A stretch of DNA of 64,000 nucleotides from the NCBI GenBank assembly GCA_963693315.1, contig OY856188.1:271431114-271495113 (forward strand), written 5' to 3'. Both the position numbers and the translations under genes were made by a program. The notes below the pieces were generated by a model that did no database searches, was not told the DNA's origin, and was given only the letters and a program-made list of their open reading frames with translations. This DNA is from Diogma glabrata. Its lineage: Eukaryota > Arthropoda > Insecta > Diptera > Cylindrotomidae. Below are positions 35,251-47,479 of the stretch, piece after piece (within the stretch, counting starts at the first letter, position 1; each line of letters begins with the position of its first letter).

Positions 35251-37372
35251 TTGATGGAAACATAAAAAAACTAATCGTTTTTTTTATCGTTGAAATCGAC
35301 CTTTATGTTTTCATCAATTATAAATGCCCGACTCCACCCATGAACATTCTCTTATTGGATTAATTTTGACAGTGGTTGCAGGTATTGTGATGTGTGTTAT
35401 TTTTATATACCTATTTTAAAATGGAATCTTCTTTGTAATAACCAGTAAAATATTATTAATAATATTGGTATAATTTATAAATTCATAGTTCAAATTATAT
35501 TACTGGAGTTATTCCTTGTGTATTTGTTACTGACTAGTCAAATTAAAGAAGAACAAATATAGTTTAAATTAATAGTGTAATTTTGATTACCAAAATTAGA
35601 AAAATTAAATGTTTGTTTGGTGCAACCTTTGTTTGTTCAGTGACTACGAGACAGTTTGTGATGATCCTCAAAAATTGTATAACAAAACACAAAAAAGTTT
35701 TTCCTTGATTCGTAGTAGTGAAATTAGGGAGTGAAATTTCATAAAACTTTGGATTCAACCGGTATGTATCTCTACGGATAATTAATCAACGTTTAACCAC
35801 CTTAGCATAATTCAACAGTTACATAGTTCACATTTGATTATTCAAAATTCAATCACGTTCGTTTGATGCAGCAGTCGTGTAGTTTTGCATATATCTGCTC
35901 AACTTACAGCCACACAGCCGCACTCGCTTGATTCGACAGATATTGTTATGCCGCCAAATTACTTGTTGTGATACACGAATGCATAACGATTGAGGGTCAG
36001 TATAGGGTGTATAGACTGGAATTTAAGGCTTGACAGTTCAAATAACTAAACCGGTTGGGTTAATTCATTCTATAATTTCCATCCCTGACCTATCCAAATA
36101 TACATCTTGCATTGTCGTAATTTTAAATTTAACATATCACCGTACAAATAACTTTTTGTCTCACCCTCTGCTGTAATATATATTTATCATTAATATTTTT
36201 CATTAATAATCATCGGCACACCTGGATTTTTTCTGTAAAACATCAAAGTTATAATAATTTTTGACATATATTTGAATTCTCTCTAAAACGTTTCAAATTT
36301 TATTTGTTTTCTTTTATAATTATTCTGCTTAAATAAAAACAAAGCAAAAGAGATGACAATATGTGATTGATTGTAAATAAATTAAACAAAAACTAGTCAT
36401 CCTAAATTGTAAATTGCTTACAACCAAATGAATAACGAGCATCTGTTTCATGTAAATCAACTTTCCTTTTTTCTTGTTGAGAGTAACTAAAAATTATATT
36501 AGGAAAAACAATTTTTTAATTTATGTTGAGTGGTAATTAGGATTTCAAGAATAAATAATGTAAAATAAAAATAAAAAATATTTATAAATGTTTGTGATGT
36601 TTGTAACAAAAGAAAAATAAAATTTTAGTTCATAATTGAAAAGTAAAAGTTCTCGATTTAGAAGAAAAAAAATACAAAATGTTTTATATGTTTGTTTTAT
36701 GATAATTAATAAAATTTCTAAAACGAATTTATGTTCATTTCATGCATATTCACCATATTCAACAATATTATAAATTTTACGTACCAATTATTCAACCGTC
36801 ATCCACCAGTATTTGATTCAACTGTCATATAATTGCTACGTACATTCTGTCCAGCTTTCATCCACAATCGCTCCAGACAGTATTTTGATTCTTATCACAT
36901 AATTGGGCTGAGAGAGATGATCGGCTAATCCAACAGGGACGTGGGAGCGGGATCTCTACTACTAGCATGGGGTGAGTACCTTTAAATATACACATAGGTA
37001 TAGGGTTGTGTGAGTGTGTGTATCTACATGGATGTTTATATGAGTATATTTGTGCATGCGTGAGTGTATGTGTATATGCGTGATTGTATGAGGTGTGGAA
37101 GCGTGTGAATGAGAAGATAATTAGGAAGGTGAACGTGGTGGTTGTGGCTTCCTCGACCTGCAGGGTCGCCAGAGTCTCCTTTACTTCACTTTTTCTTTTG
37201 TGTCCGATCCGCTAAATAAACAATACATGCGTACAATTCAGTAATTTGTATTGGGCGGCAGGTAAACTCGCTCGTTCCCGCAGACTGAAGCTAGCTTAGG
37301 GTTCAAAATCGAAATAGGTACGCGGCCTGCCATACCGATTCCATTGGTCTTCCAGTGGAACTAGTTCTCCTT
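35250..37372 (+). mobile_element. Family F element, copy 2 (short form, inserted in gag)
   Basis: F2 begins close upstream of a TATA-like CAATTATAAATGCC (about 35314) shared with F1. It has the donor ATGGG/GTGAGT (36967-36977), one GT-rich tract (36980-37115), an acceptor-like CTGCAG (ending 37163), then GGTCGCCAGAGTCTCC, ACGCGGCCTGCCATACCGAT and the hairpin TTCCATTGG-TCTT-CCAGTGGAA (37339-37360), ending near TTTACA at 37372. It lacks the 1.1 kb cassette of F1 and F4; donor to acceptor is 192 bp. Gag homology resumes directly after it. The left boundary (35205-35255) is uncertain. Confidence 0.65.
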
Positions 37373-37700
37373 TACAATTTCGTTCTGGAGCGTCAAATGA
37401 ATTTTGGATCTAGAACTAACTTTTTCAATCGACCTGTCGATCCTCGTGCTCACCAAGTACATGAAATGAATAGTTCAATCGGTGAAAATCCCTCTGATAT
37501 AGTTTTTCCATCACAAATACCTCAACAGTTTGTTTCTGAACCTAACTTTTCAGCCTTTAACACTTCATATAACCCTCCAGTTAATAAATAACCGCCATTG
37601 GTGTTTCCTAAACAGTTGTTTGAGAAAATCAAGTGTTGGAATGGTTTCGTGCATGGGCATTTATATTTTCACTGTCCCAACGAGCTTCAACATGTTTTTT
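37373..37700 (+). pseudogene. C-terminal gag with damaged zinc knuckle
   Basis: Gag-like sequence resumes (MNFGSRTNFFNRPVDPRAHQ) and reaches a zinc-knuckle-like CWNGFVHGHLYFHC at about 37634-37675. The normal spacing is C-x2-C-x4-H-x4-C; the second Cys is Gly here, so the finger could not fold normally. Stop codons lie between the two parts, and the sequence shifts frame after the knuckle. Confidence 0.75.
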
Positions 37701-37739
37701 TGTCGAGGTTGTTGTCAGTATGACATTTAATTTGAGTAT

Positions 37740-38160
37740 TGCGCTAAACGTCAGCGAAACGTGAGGAGGAAGGTGTGAATTGGGAGTCAAACCTTTCCGA
37801 TTATTTCACAAATTCCTAACCAGAGGCCCCGGATGGAAGAAACAGGCAACTGTCACAAAACAACCAAAAGTAATATCAAACAATATAATTTCCAGCCCTT
37901 ATAAATTTGTGTTCCCAAATCATACAAAATCATCTCAATCATCAAATAAAATCTCACGCAATATCATATACTTCCAACAAATTCTAGGTCATGTTCGAGC
38001 TTTTATTTCAATACGCATATGATGAGAATATTTGTCGTACCTCGGTTGAGCAAGCAACTTTACCTGGGAATAGATTTTTGGAAACTCTTCAATATAAAAC
38101 CTCAAATTATTACAGATCTTACACTTAATACTCCCCCACTCTCTACCACGTCCGGATCAT
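37740..38160 (+). pseudogene. Protease-region remnant of the Ty3/gypsy element
   Basis: A frame reads VPRLSKQLYLGIDFWKLFNI at about 38038-38097, the LG-DF block found near the end of Ty3 proteases. I could not find a clear D(S/T)G active-site triplet upstream in any frame, so the active site is lost or deleted. Confidence 0.55.
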
Positions 38161-38179
38161 CACTAACTTAATCTTGATG

Positions 38180-39150
38180 ATTCCGCTAAGCTGCACTCTA
38201 TTGTTAAATGTTTTCCTTCGTGCGCCCGTGAGGGTCTTGGAAAGACACACCTCCTTGGTCACTCTATCGATGTGGGACAGGCTAAACCTATAGAGCAGGG
38301 ATTTTGTGTCTCCTGTTGTTTAAAACGAGCTAAACGATGAAATAGATAGGATGTTAGCTTTGAAGGTCATTGAAAAGAGTTACGGTTCCTATAATAATCC
38401 TGTCACGATGGGCAACAAGGCTAATGGTAAAAGAAGTTTTGACTGGACGCACGAAAACTAAATGACGTCGCTGTTAAGGATGAGTATGGGTTACCAATAA
38501 TTGAGGACCTTTTTAGTCACTGAAAAGACACGTTTTTCATCAATACGACTGGTTTGAAAATGCATTCTGACAGATCCCTCTGGATCCTGCATTCCGAGAC
38601 CAGTCAGTACCAGTTCACGGTTATGCCGTTTGGTCTGTGCAACGCACCACAAACAATCTAAGCTGATGGATAAAGTAATACCGCATCAACTCCATGATCA
38701 AGTGTTCGTGTAGTTAGACGATTTGCCAGTCATATCAGCTACGCTGGATAAACTTTTACTACTTTTTTCTGAAGTAGCACAACGTTTAAGATAGGCTAAG
38801 CTTACCATAAATATTGTAAAAAGCAAACTTTGTTTCACATACACACGCTATTTTGGATTTGTTGTTGGTGGTGGTCGCTTACAGGCCGATCCAGGAAAGG
38901 TCGATGCGGTTGTGTCATTTCTTATTCTTAAAACTCCTCACTATGTGCGGAGATTTCTGGGCATGTCGGGCTGGTATTCCCGTTTTATACCAAACAACGC
39001 TTCAATTGCTACTCCGCTAACCGATCTGCTCGGTAAGGAAAGGTTTCTATGGTCTGATTCTTGTCAGAATGTATTTGACGATATCAAAACTAAACTGACT
39101 TCTGCCCCCGTTTTGGTTTACCCTGATTTTCAACGCACTTTTTAAAACCA
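38180..39150 (+). pseudogene. Reverse transcriptase remnant of the Ty3/gypsy element
   Basis: The entry motif LLGHSIDVGQAKPI is at about 38257. QFTVMPFGLCNAPQT (about 38609-38655) and DPGKVDAVVSFL (about 38886) with RRFLGMSGWYSRFIPN (about 38950) are in order. The catalytic tetrad is disabled: at about 38711-38722 the frame reads VFV, stop, LDD, where a Tyr codon is expected. Frameshifts occur between the motifs. The frame 38912-39145 covers the connection segment. Confidence 0.85.
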
Positions 39151-39610
39151 ACGTGCAATGCGTCAAAGAGTGTGGTGGGTAGTGTTCTGTTTCAAAAGGA
39201 TGATGAAGGATTCGATCATCCCATCGCTTTCTTTTCGAGAAAATTAAGTCAATCTCAAAGAAATTATAACATCACTGCGTTGGAATGTTATGCGGCCGTA
39301 TTAAGTTTAAAGAAATTTAGACCGTATGTTGAAGGTTAAGAATTTGTTATAATTAACGATCATGCGAGTCTTAAATGGTTGAAACAACAAAAAGACCCAA
39401 CAGGACGTTTAACTCGTTGGAATTTGAAGCTCCAAGGATTTAATTTCAGAATCATTCATAGAGAAGGGAAGAAAAACATTGTTCTAACAAAAGAAACTGT
39501 TGGGTACCTTTGCCTAAACGATAGGTCCCTTTGCCTAAACGATGATGCATTTCGGTCTCCTGATTATGTGTCTTGTGGAAAAAGTTAGTAATTTAGCACA
39601 AAAATGTAAT
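39151..39610 (+). pseudogene. RNase H remnant of the Ty3/gypsy element
   Basis: Patches include HPIAFFSRKLSQSQRNYNIT, ALECYAAVLSLKKFRPYVEG with the catalytic Glu, and NDHASLKWL with a catalytic Asp, followed by DPTGRLTRWNLKLQ. A stop follows PYVEG. Near 39507-39542 the 17-mer CCTTTGCCTAAACGATA/G occurs twice, a small tandem duplication. Confidence 0.8.
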
Positions 39611-40139
39611 TTGATTGTACGAGATGGGAGGGTTTTCATCAAAACAAATAATAGTGGTACTTTGGCTTGGTATGTAATACTCCATGTGAATCACGATGAT
39701 CAAAATCAAAAGATGAACAGCACGACAATCATACATATAATAATCACTTCAATTACAAATAATTTCTGAGCATATAGTCTTCCAAATGATGCCCAAAAAA
39801 AATTGTAAATATATGTTTTGCGTTGAAATAAATCTATCTCGCTAAATAATGACGACCAGCTCAATTTGTAGGCGCTAATTTACATATTAAGCTATATACA
39901 TTATTTATATATGCAACGTTTCACTCATTCCCATGCGAATAACATTAGATAAGTTATTTTTACCCTTTTGATCACAATTTCAGCTATCCAATTTATATTT
40001 ATCAGTTGCATTATTTTTTCAGCCACTATTCAATTAATTAATTTTTTTTATTTCTTACAGCACCAGTTAAAATTATTTTTTTATTCAAGAAGAAAACACA
40101 AAACTTTGCTACTTTCAATAATTTAATTTAATTTAATAA

Positions 40140-41045
40140 TTTTATTTATAAACCAAGTTGGAAAAACAACACATAATATAAAACACTTGAGACACTGTGC
40201 TAAAGACAACTTGTCTATTGATTTTAATTTTACAACTCAACAACATTTTGCAAAAATTTCAATATAAATATCTCTGCTGATTAACCTAAACGAAGGAGAA
40301 GAAAGTTGATTGCATTTATTCACTAGTTCGTTGTGCTTTGTTAATATCAACACATTTACGGCGAGGCCGGTTAATAGCATGATTCATTTCACCAAAAACA
40401 TATTTATTTGTTTTTTGCTAATTGTAAAACATAAACAAAAGTAGGGATCACCTTTTTATTAACATATAATCAAATCATATCATCATCTAGTTTGTTGCAT
40501 ACATCAAGCGGCAAAAAAAAACTCACACATCGAAATGTTTCAGTAGAGAAACTTGAAATGAGCATACACGAGTTCTTTTTTTTTCAACACAATGTTTCAA
40601 CACAATGAACAAAAATATAAATCTGAAAGAGTTCGTACATTACAATTTTAATTTCGTTTCGTGTAAGTAAAACGAATAATAAAACAATATTAAAAATATT
40701 CATATACAATAATAAAAAATGAAAATACAAAAAAACCAATCCTATTATAACCGAGGGTGAGGTTAAAAGTTACTTGTACTGCATGATGTTAATAAAAATG
40801 TTATTAAGAAAATGTTAAACTAATGAAAAATACAATGTTGTAGCATTACGGATGATAAAGAGAAATATGTTTTACTCTGGGGTTAGTCTTTATTGTCAGG
40901 GGTAACTACAAAGATTTAACTCCCTTGTCAACACCCCCACTCAAAACTCAAATTGTTCTGTATTAGATTGTAGATTTTTTTTTTCAAACATTACATGTTG
41001 GATATCACGCAGTTGGTGGGCATAACAAATTCTATCAGAAAAAAC
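40140..41045 (+). repeat. Family H repeat, copy 2
   Basis: Landmarks shared with H3 (49890-50815) are: AAGTTGATTGCAT; ATTGTAAAACATAAAC; CATCATCTAGTTTGTTGCA against CATCATCTGGTTTATTGGA; CGGCAAAAAAAAACTCACAC; CGAAATGTTTCAG; and the end ATCACGCAGTTGGTGGGCAT against ATCACGTAATTTGGCGGACA. The copy is colinear over about 0.9 kb. Non-coding. Confidence 0.7.
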
Positions 41046-44000
41046 CTATATTACGCTCTGTTTAGTCAACATATGATTAACTATGGTGATCAGTACCAAG
41101 TTTTACGACCACTTCAAAGTCCAGGTGAATCGGAATTGGAGACATTGGATCCTTCAACGCACACCTTAAAATAATGAGATATAACATAATGAAAAAGTTA
41201 AACTATCGTCATAACAGCATTCCAAGCACTTAACTTGCGGAGTCATCAAAGGTCGTTTCCTGTGAAGCATTCAGTATATGTCCAAAATTTTCTTCAGAGC
41301 AATGTCACAAAAAGATTCTCGGCAAAACTCGCACCAAAGTTGATCAAAGGGTCGGAAATGCCAAAAATTCCCAATAAATTTAAATTCCTTTAATATAGTC
41401 TAATATAAATACATATTGGACTACAAATTGACCAAGTGTCAGCCATTGATTTCACATTGATTGGAAACAATTATTAATGACTATGCAATTGTGACATAGC
41501 ATGTTTTGGAATAAAAATATTCTACAAGAACTGCAATAATTGTGAACTTGTTGGCAATATTTTTCATTGCCGAAATTATTGTCAATATTTCATTCCAGCG
41601 CGTTTACATTAGATCCTTCCATTGTTCATTGTTTCTCATGTGCAATGATATTGCGAACCGTCTACATTACCATTGCATGAATATTGCAGAGTTCTGTATT
41701 ATTTGTTCCAATTGATATAGATCAATTATTTTTCCTGAATATGGCCCTGGTAAAAAAGATAATCATGATACGGTGGTACTGTCAAGTGTGCAACTATAAT
41801 GTGTAAAGACAAATCCTAAATTGCAATTAATAGTTGTATAACTATTGCAAACGTGTTTCACGCTAGTAATACACAATAGTTTTTGTAACAAATGCACAAA
41901 CTTTAATTAATATATTTGATCAAATAATTTATAATGTTTTTAACTAAAGTTACAATGAGGAGTAAGATTTGTACTAAAAATTATTATAAATAATCTTAGT
42001 AGTATATTTTAATACAAATCATACGATGTAGATGGAGCGCTTTAGTTTAGATTTAATTTTTTTTAAAAATATTTTGATGTATAAGATTTAGTTTTTCCAT
42101 TACAAAAAATATTTTCGCAGGTGTACTCTACTATGCAGGTATGCAACTCAAATATAAAAATAACACAAAATAATTATTTAATTGTATTACAAGTTTAAAA
42201 AATAATTACCACAATTAAATTTTATTTTATGAATCAATAAAAACTACAAATTATACCTCAACTAATTACATTCAAGTAACATTAAATCAACATGAGTTTA
42301 AAGATGTTAATTTTTTTTTATTTGAAAGATCTTCAACTTACATTGGGTGAGATAAGTAAACGTGACTCACTTTTTTTTATGCGACAAAATTTAATTATTT
42401 TTTGTGTTTTACATTTTATTTGTATTACTTCTCCTACGTAAGTAAACAATAAATTGTGTATAAATTATGTAAAGTTTTTTTTTATATTTTAAAGTGAAAG
42501 TAAGAATCTTAGTAAAAATAAATAAATTCGAAAAATATTCTGGTTTCAGTGTTTACATAAATTAAAAGTTATCACAAAAAAAAAATAAAAAAGTAGATTT
42601 GTGTGACTCTGTCTACAGACAATAAAGTTTTATTCCAATAAATTGTTGTGAAATGCGTAACGCTTCCATGGTTGGTTGCTCACAAAATGACATAAAAATA
42701 AAGAAAACAAAAAGGTTTGAATTATTGCTTTTTGATGACAATTTATTTGACTTTTAGTTTCAAATAAAATGTGTTTTTCCTTTAAGATATTGTAATGATT
42801 TTTTACTTAAATTAGGTTGTTGTGGTATAACACCAAAATGAAATATTGTGTCGTTAAAATTCAACTCTCAAACCTCAACGTGGAGTTGGTTTAAGATATA
42901 ATGCCCTTTATTTGAATTATCTTAAGTCTCGAAAAAGTTTCTTTTAAAGAGATCAATGTTCACATTAAGAGATCACATCAAAATGTCGATTATAGCTAAT
43001 CGACTCAATTAGTTCCGAATTGGAAAACAAAGAATAATTTCTTACTTTTTCTTAAACTTGGTTTTGTTAAAGGTTTAATTATTCCACCTTGATTTGTAAC
43101 ACTATAATCATCAAACATCATACTATGTATATCCATAATTTTTTTTTTAAATTATAGTTAAAAATAGTTAAAGTTGATTAAAGCATTATCTTTAAATGGG
43201 TCTATTTAATTGTTGATACCATTTCGAATTATGATTGGTTTCAATTTGGGTTTAATCTATGTATAATTGTCGGAAATGTAATGTTTTTACAAATAACTCA
43301 TAGTTTCTATTGTCTGAAATTGCTTAGAAGTGTTAAAAGTTATTCAATTTTTCCTTACATGATCGGCTCAAATTGGGTTTGATATATAGCATAAATCAAC
43401 TTAAGCGATTAATAGTAGAACTACGTAATTGTTTTGGAGTATTCAAAATTTTCGTTATCTTTATTTACAATTTTGTGTTTGGTACCTGGTCGAAGCCGTT
43501 CAGTGGATTTCATATACTTCATTGAATGAAATTTTTATAACGTGAAAAATTACAGCATTTATGAAACTAACAATCAGATTTTATAGACATACTAAATAGT
43601 TCACAAGTGATATAAATTTTAATGCTCAGTTTATAATTGGGTCATATTCATATAGCAGTAAAAATAGAACAAAATTCATATAAGTCCCAAGTTCCTGGAA
43701 TCAGAATTATTTCAAAATTCAACTAATTTTTAAATAATGTTGTTACGGTTATAACAAAATCATATCGAAATACAAAGTAGAACTCATTTCAATTCAACAG
43801 AAATGAAACACCCTGTAGGTTCTTCATAACGATGATGACTGATTGATAATCAACAAAACAAAATACAACATCAATCGAATGAAATGAAAATATAATTGTC
43901 GTTGTATTAGCATTTAAGGGACAGTAAAAAAATTATTTTTTGTTTTGTTAATGGAAAGTTCCGGACTAAAGAGGTTAGATTTTTCTAGATTGTACGGAAT

Positions 44001-44260
44001 TTAGTATTTAAGGTTTTAGGCAGAATAGAATTGAATTGTAAACGAAGTGTTATACCGTGCATATAAAATCGTGTAAATAGAAGTTATTTTGAAATTAGTT
44101 TTTGTAAATAAAGCTATAAGTGTTATTAAGTAGAAATACTTTGGATATTATTTTGGAAGCTGTAAACTGTTGGAGTTTCGAAGCTGTTGGAAGAATATTC
44201 TAGATAGAAATTATTTTTGCTGTATTTTTTACCTGTTGTTGTGGAATATTTAAGGTGTGG
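41046..44260. other. Intergenic stretch, nothing assigned
   Basis: Long AT-rich stretch with short frames only. Pieces at 41100-41350 and 41440-41750 have slightly higher complexity but show no motif I recognise. Confidence 0.45.
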
Positions 44261-44267
44261 AATACTT

Positions 44268-44300
44268 TATAAAACCTGGTGCGTTTGCTTTCTATTCAGC
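44268..44300 (+). promoter_or_regulatory. Candidate core promoter: TATA box plus arthropod-type initiator
   Basis: TATAAAA at 44268-44274 is followed by TTCAGC with the initiator A at 44298, the 30 bp spacing of a typical RNA polymerase II promoter and a match to the insect Inr TCAGY. It lies about 0.3 kb upstream of the 44.6-45.5 kb minisatellite. A GTAAGG word at about 44365 could be a donor. Whether it serves a gene or an LTR is not clear. Confidence 0.4.
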
Positions 44301-44599
44301 AATCGAACTCAGAAGGAGATTGGAAATTGCGTTTATCGAATTGAAAGTTGGGCCACTTCCAAGTAAGGTTGGAAAAACGTAACAATATGATATATTTTAT
44401 AATTGCGAAAATGGGAGTTAAATTTGTGATAAAAATTAAGTGAAGTTGTTCATCCCAATCTAATTTTTAAGCCAATGTTTCTTGAAACAACTAATTTGAC
44501 GATAACCTTCTGATGCGGCCTCCAAGTAATTTTAGTAGACTGTATTTTGCTTGAAGAAAATGTTGTATTACCGACCATGAATAATCAGGTTGGAATAAT

Positions 44600-45490
44600 A
44601 TTCAATATAATAGGCTGGGCCTAAACAGGCATTTCAGCATAACACGATGATAAATTTAGAACGCCTAAACAGGCTATGATGACATACGATACAATACACT
44701 GCGCCTAAACAGGCTATAATGATATTCAATATAATATACTGGGCCTAAACAGGCATTTCAGCATGACACAATAATTTTAATACGTCTAAACAGGCTATAA
44801 TGACATCCAATATGGTACACTGTGCCTAAACAGGCTATAATGATATTCAATATAATAAACTGGGCCTAAACAGATATTTCAGTATGACACAATAATTTTA
44901 ATACGCCTAAACAGGCTATAATGACATCCAAAATGGTGCACTGTGCCTAAACAGGCTATAATGATATTCAATATAATAAACTGGGTCTAAACAGGCATTT
45001 CAGTATGACACAATAATTTTAGTACGCCTAAACAGGCTATAATGACCTCCAATATGGTACACTGTGCCTAAACAGGCTATAATGATATTCAATATAATAT
45101 AGTAGGCCTAAACAGATATTTCAGCATGACACAGTACGCCTAAACAGGCTATGATAACATCCAATATGATATACTGTGCCTAAACAGGCTATAATAATAT
45201 TCAATGTAGAAAACTGGGCCTTAACAGGCATTTCAGCATGACACAATAATGTTAATACGCCCAACCAGGCTATAATGACATCCTATATGGTACACTGTGC
45301 CTAAAAAGGCTATAAAGATATTCAATATAATAAACTGGGCCTAAACAGGCATTTCAGTATGACACAGTACGCCTAAACAGGCTATGATATATGATACCTA
45401 AACAGGCATTTCAGCATGATACAATAATTTTAATACGCTCAATCAGGGTATAACCACACCCAATATGGTATACTGCGACTAAAACCAGGC
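44600..45490 (+). repeat. Minisatellite with GCCTAAACAGGC palindromes, 121 bp higher-order period
   Basis: Some 23 copies of a 12-mer palindrome, consensus GCCTAAACAGGC, are spaced mostly 40 or 41 bp apart. Three subunit types alternate: GGC with CATTTCAGCATGACAC, CTATAATGACATCCAATATG, and CTATAATGATATTCAATATA. The third type recurs at 44703, 44824, 44945, 45066, 45178 and 45298, four of the five intervals being 120-121 bp. Ends decay in both directions. Non-coding. Confidence 0.9.
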
Positions 45491-45828
45491 TGTACTAATA
45501 TGACACGTATCACCCAGCATATGTTTATAAAAAAGAACAAAGAAAAACTTTAACTCAATGTAATGGACGTACAAATACCTTTATTTTAAATTGTTTCCTA
45601 CACATTTGGACAGAGTCCATATTTATATTAGTTGATGTAGCTTTAACTCCAAAAATAATAATTACTTTACAATGTGGTGAAAACGTGAACTCTGCTTAAT
45701 TAAAGGCAAAATGTCAGAATGACAGTAAAAATAACAACATAATATTATAATTAAGGTAAACAATGTTTAACATTTATCCAACAACAATATTCTTATTAAT
45801 ACTTTTTTACTTCTTACAGTAATATCAA

Positions 45829-46068
45829 ATGGTTATACAGACCGCGGAAGACATCAACGATGGATTGAATAAATATGGTTAGTTTATTTTTTTTTATATT
45901 TTTAGGAAACATGATCCAGCGTTAACACCATCGACGAAGTTAACTAACCCTACGGGTCGACGACTTGAAGCTTCAGGGAGCATTGATCTCTCAGTTTATG
46001 ACCACGGTAATTTCGAATATAATTCCAAAAATATATTTTACTTGTTAATTTTCATGTCAAATGACGTC
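45829..46068 (+). pseudogene. Weak coding-like stretch with one internal stop
   Basis: One frame reads MVIQTAEDINDGLNKYG, then TAG and a T-rich run, then continues in phase as KHDPALTPSTKLTNPTGRRL and EASGSIDLSVYDHGNFEYN. The amino acid mix is unlike AT-rich noise. Splice-like signals flank the parts (CTTACAG before 45820, GTTAGT at 45878, TTTTAG before 45906, GTAATT at 46007), but the 28-base gap is too short for an intron. No family recognised. Confidence 0.35.
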
Positions 46069-47339
46069 ATATCCATTTTCAAAACATTTTTTCAAAACCC
46101 ATGTTTCGTTTTTGCAAATAATGCTAAAACATTATTAAAATATATTAAAATTTTTCCATGTTTTATATTCCAAGTTTTACAGAAACAGTTAATGTAAAAT
46201 TCTTGATTAAAATAAATTTTAATCAAATTTCGGTTACTGGTTATGTTTGTACAAAGAGCCCAGCAACGGACCATTCCTGGGAGCTTTTCTTGCAGTAATG
46301 GTTGAATAATGTGAGTAATGGCTGGGCCAGTAAAAAATTAACTCTGGATGACTGCTCACCTGCTACGAAGCCTTTGTTCCCGACAAAAAGAAAAAAAAAT
46401 TTGCATGAATCAACGCGATCAATACAACTTATCGTTTTTATTTCAAACCTTTGTCAACCCGGTTATCAATGATTTTGTTTTCATCGATTGCTGTCTCGTT
46501 GTTTGATATGTTGTTGATTCATAAATTTAAACAAAAGAAGAAACGTAATAACTAATAAACCGTATATTAGCGCAAAATAAAATAAAACCACAAACCGTAT
46601 TTAGTGAATCAATCGAGTAAAGGATCAAATTTATCGGTATTTAATTATCAGCCAAACTCACTTTTTTTGATCTTGTGTTGGTATACTAGTAATCAAAATC
46701 ATAACATCTTTGCACATATAATTTTTTTGGATTATTGCTACATTATTATATCATTCCGACTATGTGCGTGAGAACATAATTAGCAACACGACCAACTATA
46801 CATTTGTCTAATGATTGAGTTTTTTTTATTATTACTATGCAACAACTGGTCGGTGTAACATATGTATGACTAATCTAATTGATATACATTACATATGTTA
46901 TTCTTCCAACCAAATTATTCTAAACAATTAAATAAGTCATCAACAACTTAAAAGCCTAGATCTAATTTCCATAAATTCCCACGATATATATGTTATAACG
47001 AAATCCAAATAACTTAAAATAATATTAAAGTTGACGACATTACAAAAATAAATTTAAATAAAATTTAAATAAAATTTATCGAAATAAATATAATTCCTGC
47101 TGAACAAGGCAATTATATTTATTTAATATATTATTGACCGATATTAACTTTACATAATAAATCGATTGATAATTGGTTAATCGATTTAATTATTAAAATA
47201 AATGTAATCTTAAGAGGGGATTATAGCGGGAAAACCCTTTATTAATTTCACTATAAATTGAATGTAAATTGTAATGAAAAGGTAATTAATAAACTTATCT
47301 GAAAGTTTAAAGTTTTTAGTTTTTCTTAAACCTTTAACT
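46069..47339. other. Intergenic stretch, nothing assigned
   Basis: AT-rich with no recognisable frame. A short segment at 46258-46350 is GC-richer, with AGCCCAGC and GCTGGGCC words in inverted arrangement. Confidence 0.4.
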
Positions 47340-47412
47340 GGAAGAAAGTCTGCCTCCTAGGCCTAAGCCTACAGGTTAAACATGGTATTTCCAGTTACAA
47401 AGACTTTCTTCC
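47340..47412. repeat. Inverted repeat with 12 bp perfect arms
   Basis: GGAAGAAAGTCT (47340-47351) and AGACTTTCTTCC (47401-47412) are perfect complements, with AACTGG (47335-47340) and CCAGTT (47391-47396) as a second, offset pair. The loop is about 49 bases and includes CCTAGGCCTAAGCCTA. Possibly a fold-back element. Confidence 0.6.
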
Positions 47413-47479
47413 CATCATAAATATAAAGATAATAAGTGGACGCCGAAGTATAATAAATCAACACAATAAGTCCACCATA

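Larger units (their letters stand above)
33847..39700 (+). mobile_element. Decayed Ty3/gypsy LTR retrotransposon, split by element F2
   Basis: Gag (33847-35250 and 37373-37700), a protease region (about 37740-38160), reverse transcriptase (about 38180-39150) and RNase H (about 39150-39600) follow in canonical Ty3 order on the plus strand. Homology fades at about 39700, before any integrase zinc finger or DDE core. F2 (about 35250-37372) lies inside gag. Frameshifts and stops are frequent, and no flanking LTR pair was found. The element is inactive. Confidence 0.85.

Noticed and set aside
37339..37364. Helitron 3' end: hairpin followed by CTAG
   Set aside because: In F2 CTAG follows the hairpin, but F1 and F4 lack CTRR there and homology between F1 and F2 continues about 10 bases further to TTACA, so CTAG is not the terminus.
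44600..45490. CRISPR-like array (short repeats with spacers)
   Set aside because: The spacers themselves fall into three recurring types with a 121 bp period, so this is a tandem minisatellite, and the context is eukaryotic.
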